Below are positions 63,601 through 64,000 of a stretch of 64,000 nucleotides of DNA, piece after piece. The position numbers and the translations under genes are program-made. The DNA lies in assembly GCA_963693285.1 (NCBI GenBank), contig OY848926.1:811001-875000 (forward strand), written 5' to 3'. The notes beneath the pieces are model-generated. The model made no database searches. It worked only from the letters and a program-made list of their open reading frames with translations, and was not told the DNA's origin. The stretch's first letter is position 1, and every line of letters begins with the position of its first letter. The stretch is from Xestospongia muta. Lineage: Eukaryota; Porifera; Demospongiae; Haplosclerida; Petrosiidae.

Positions 63601-64000
63601 GTGTGGAGGTTTACTGTAATGGAGAATGGGGAACTGTTTGTAGAAATAACTTTGGTTCTACTGATGGTGACACAATCTGTCAACAATTAGGTTATGATTC
63701 ATATTTTTCAATTTCAACTTTACCTCAAATGTAAGTATTATTAAATTGTGATCAGATTTCCAAAAAGCGACCACTTTTGTCAAAATATTTGTGACCTGGT
63801 TTGTGAAAAAACCACTGTTGAAACATATCAAAAAACAGTTTTGCATACATATAGAATAGTTATGCATATATAGTAACTGTATGTATACAAAACCTTTTTC
63901 TTGATATGTTTTAATAGTTTTTTCACAAATCAGGTTACAAATGTTTTGACAGAAGTGGTTGCTTTTTGCAAATCCAGTCACAATTATTTAATAGGATGTT
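60677..64000 (+). CDS. SRCR receptor 3 (3' end outside the window)
   Basis: Nine exons in the window, 60677-60734, 60859-61069, 61129-61271, 61319-61517, 62356-62498, 62549-62596, 63059-63269, 63326-63465 and 63526-63730, give at least 452 residues with correct phase. Exon 1 is a signal peptide (MAQSLNFLLCFLAFFVSVKG). Exons 2-3, 4-5, 7-8 and 9 onward encode SRCR domains ([63 protein letters not shown]). Exon 6 is a short linker. The exon pattern (about 205, 143, 200, 143 bp) matches genes 1 and 2, but sequence is more diverged. No TM is seen before the edge. Intron 4 (61518-62355) is 838 bp with no recognisable content. Confidence 0.82.
63739..63992. mobile_element. Foldback (MITE-like) element in the SRCR gene 3 intron
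   Basis: About 254 bp with terminal ATTAAATTGTGA and TCACAATTATTTAAT and long imperfect inverted arms, for example CCAAAAAGCGACCACTT against AAGTGGTTGCTTTTTGC and GGTTTGTGAAAAAACC against AGTTTTTTCACAAATC. It has no coding capacity and is unrelated in sequence to the 28.7-kb foldback element. Confidence 0.7.

Noticed and set aside
63658..63981. 107-codon minus-strand frame at the right edge
   Set aside because: It mostly runs through the foldback element and antisense to an SRCR exon.

Overview
This is a gene-dense, AT-rich stretch of an animal nuclear genome. Genes have many short introns (often 45-100 bp, GT-AG with one GC-AG), intergenic gaps are a few hundred bases or less, and the gene set is metazoan: ALDH16A1, factor inhibiting HIF, CEP83, a DOK-type adaptor, CDK11, selenoprotein M and a cluster of scavenger-receptor (SRCR) receptors. 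The compactness together with the SRCR cluster suggests a sponge, most likely a demosponge of the Amphimedon type. That placement is an inference from gene content, not something the sequence states. Gene models were built by hand from splice signals, and reading phase was checked across every exon; the splice sites are predictions.

Left third (1-24,240): the 5' part of an RCBTB-like RCC1-repeat gene (minus), a single-exon ATP synthase subunit d gene (plus), a possible 58-residue small ORF whose stop overlaps the next start as ATGA, and ALDH16A1 (plus, 16 coding exons). ALDH16A1 carries a 4.7-kb array of 96-bp tandem repeats in intron 7. Then come HIF1AN/FIH (minus, 9 exons), a 1,892-residue minus-strand gene that joins a degenerate XPG/asteroid-type PIN domain to a DExH RNA helicase, and CEP83 (plus, 20 exons). 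The helicase and CEP83 share a 213-bp divergent promoter with an X-box-like site.

Middle (24,240-51,000): a DOK/IRS-like PH-PTB adaptor with a 4.9-kb first intron full of short duplications and a foldback element, then CDK11 (minus, 10 exons). Next is a family block: three intronless fatty-acid-amide-hydrolase-like genes (two plus, one minus) interleaved with two ABHD11-like hydrolase genes (one plus, one minus). A 4.2-kb array of about 54-bp palindromic repeats lies inside it, with a decayed FAAH fragment at its right edge.

Right end (51,000-64,000): a selenoprotein M gene with an in-frame UGA and a recognisable SECIS element, whose start codon is only 38 bp from that of the second ABHD11 gene. 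It is followed by three tandem SRCR receptor genes, the last cut by the window edge. Comparing the SRCR paralogues shows exon gain or loss, a relic exon at a duplication breakpoint, and a small palindromic insertion with a target-site duplication.

The genes are mostly unrelated housekeeping and signalling genes. The clear local evolutionary units are the FAAH/ABHD11 block and the SRCR cluster.
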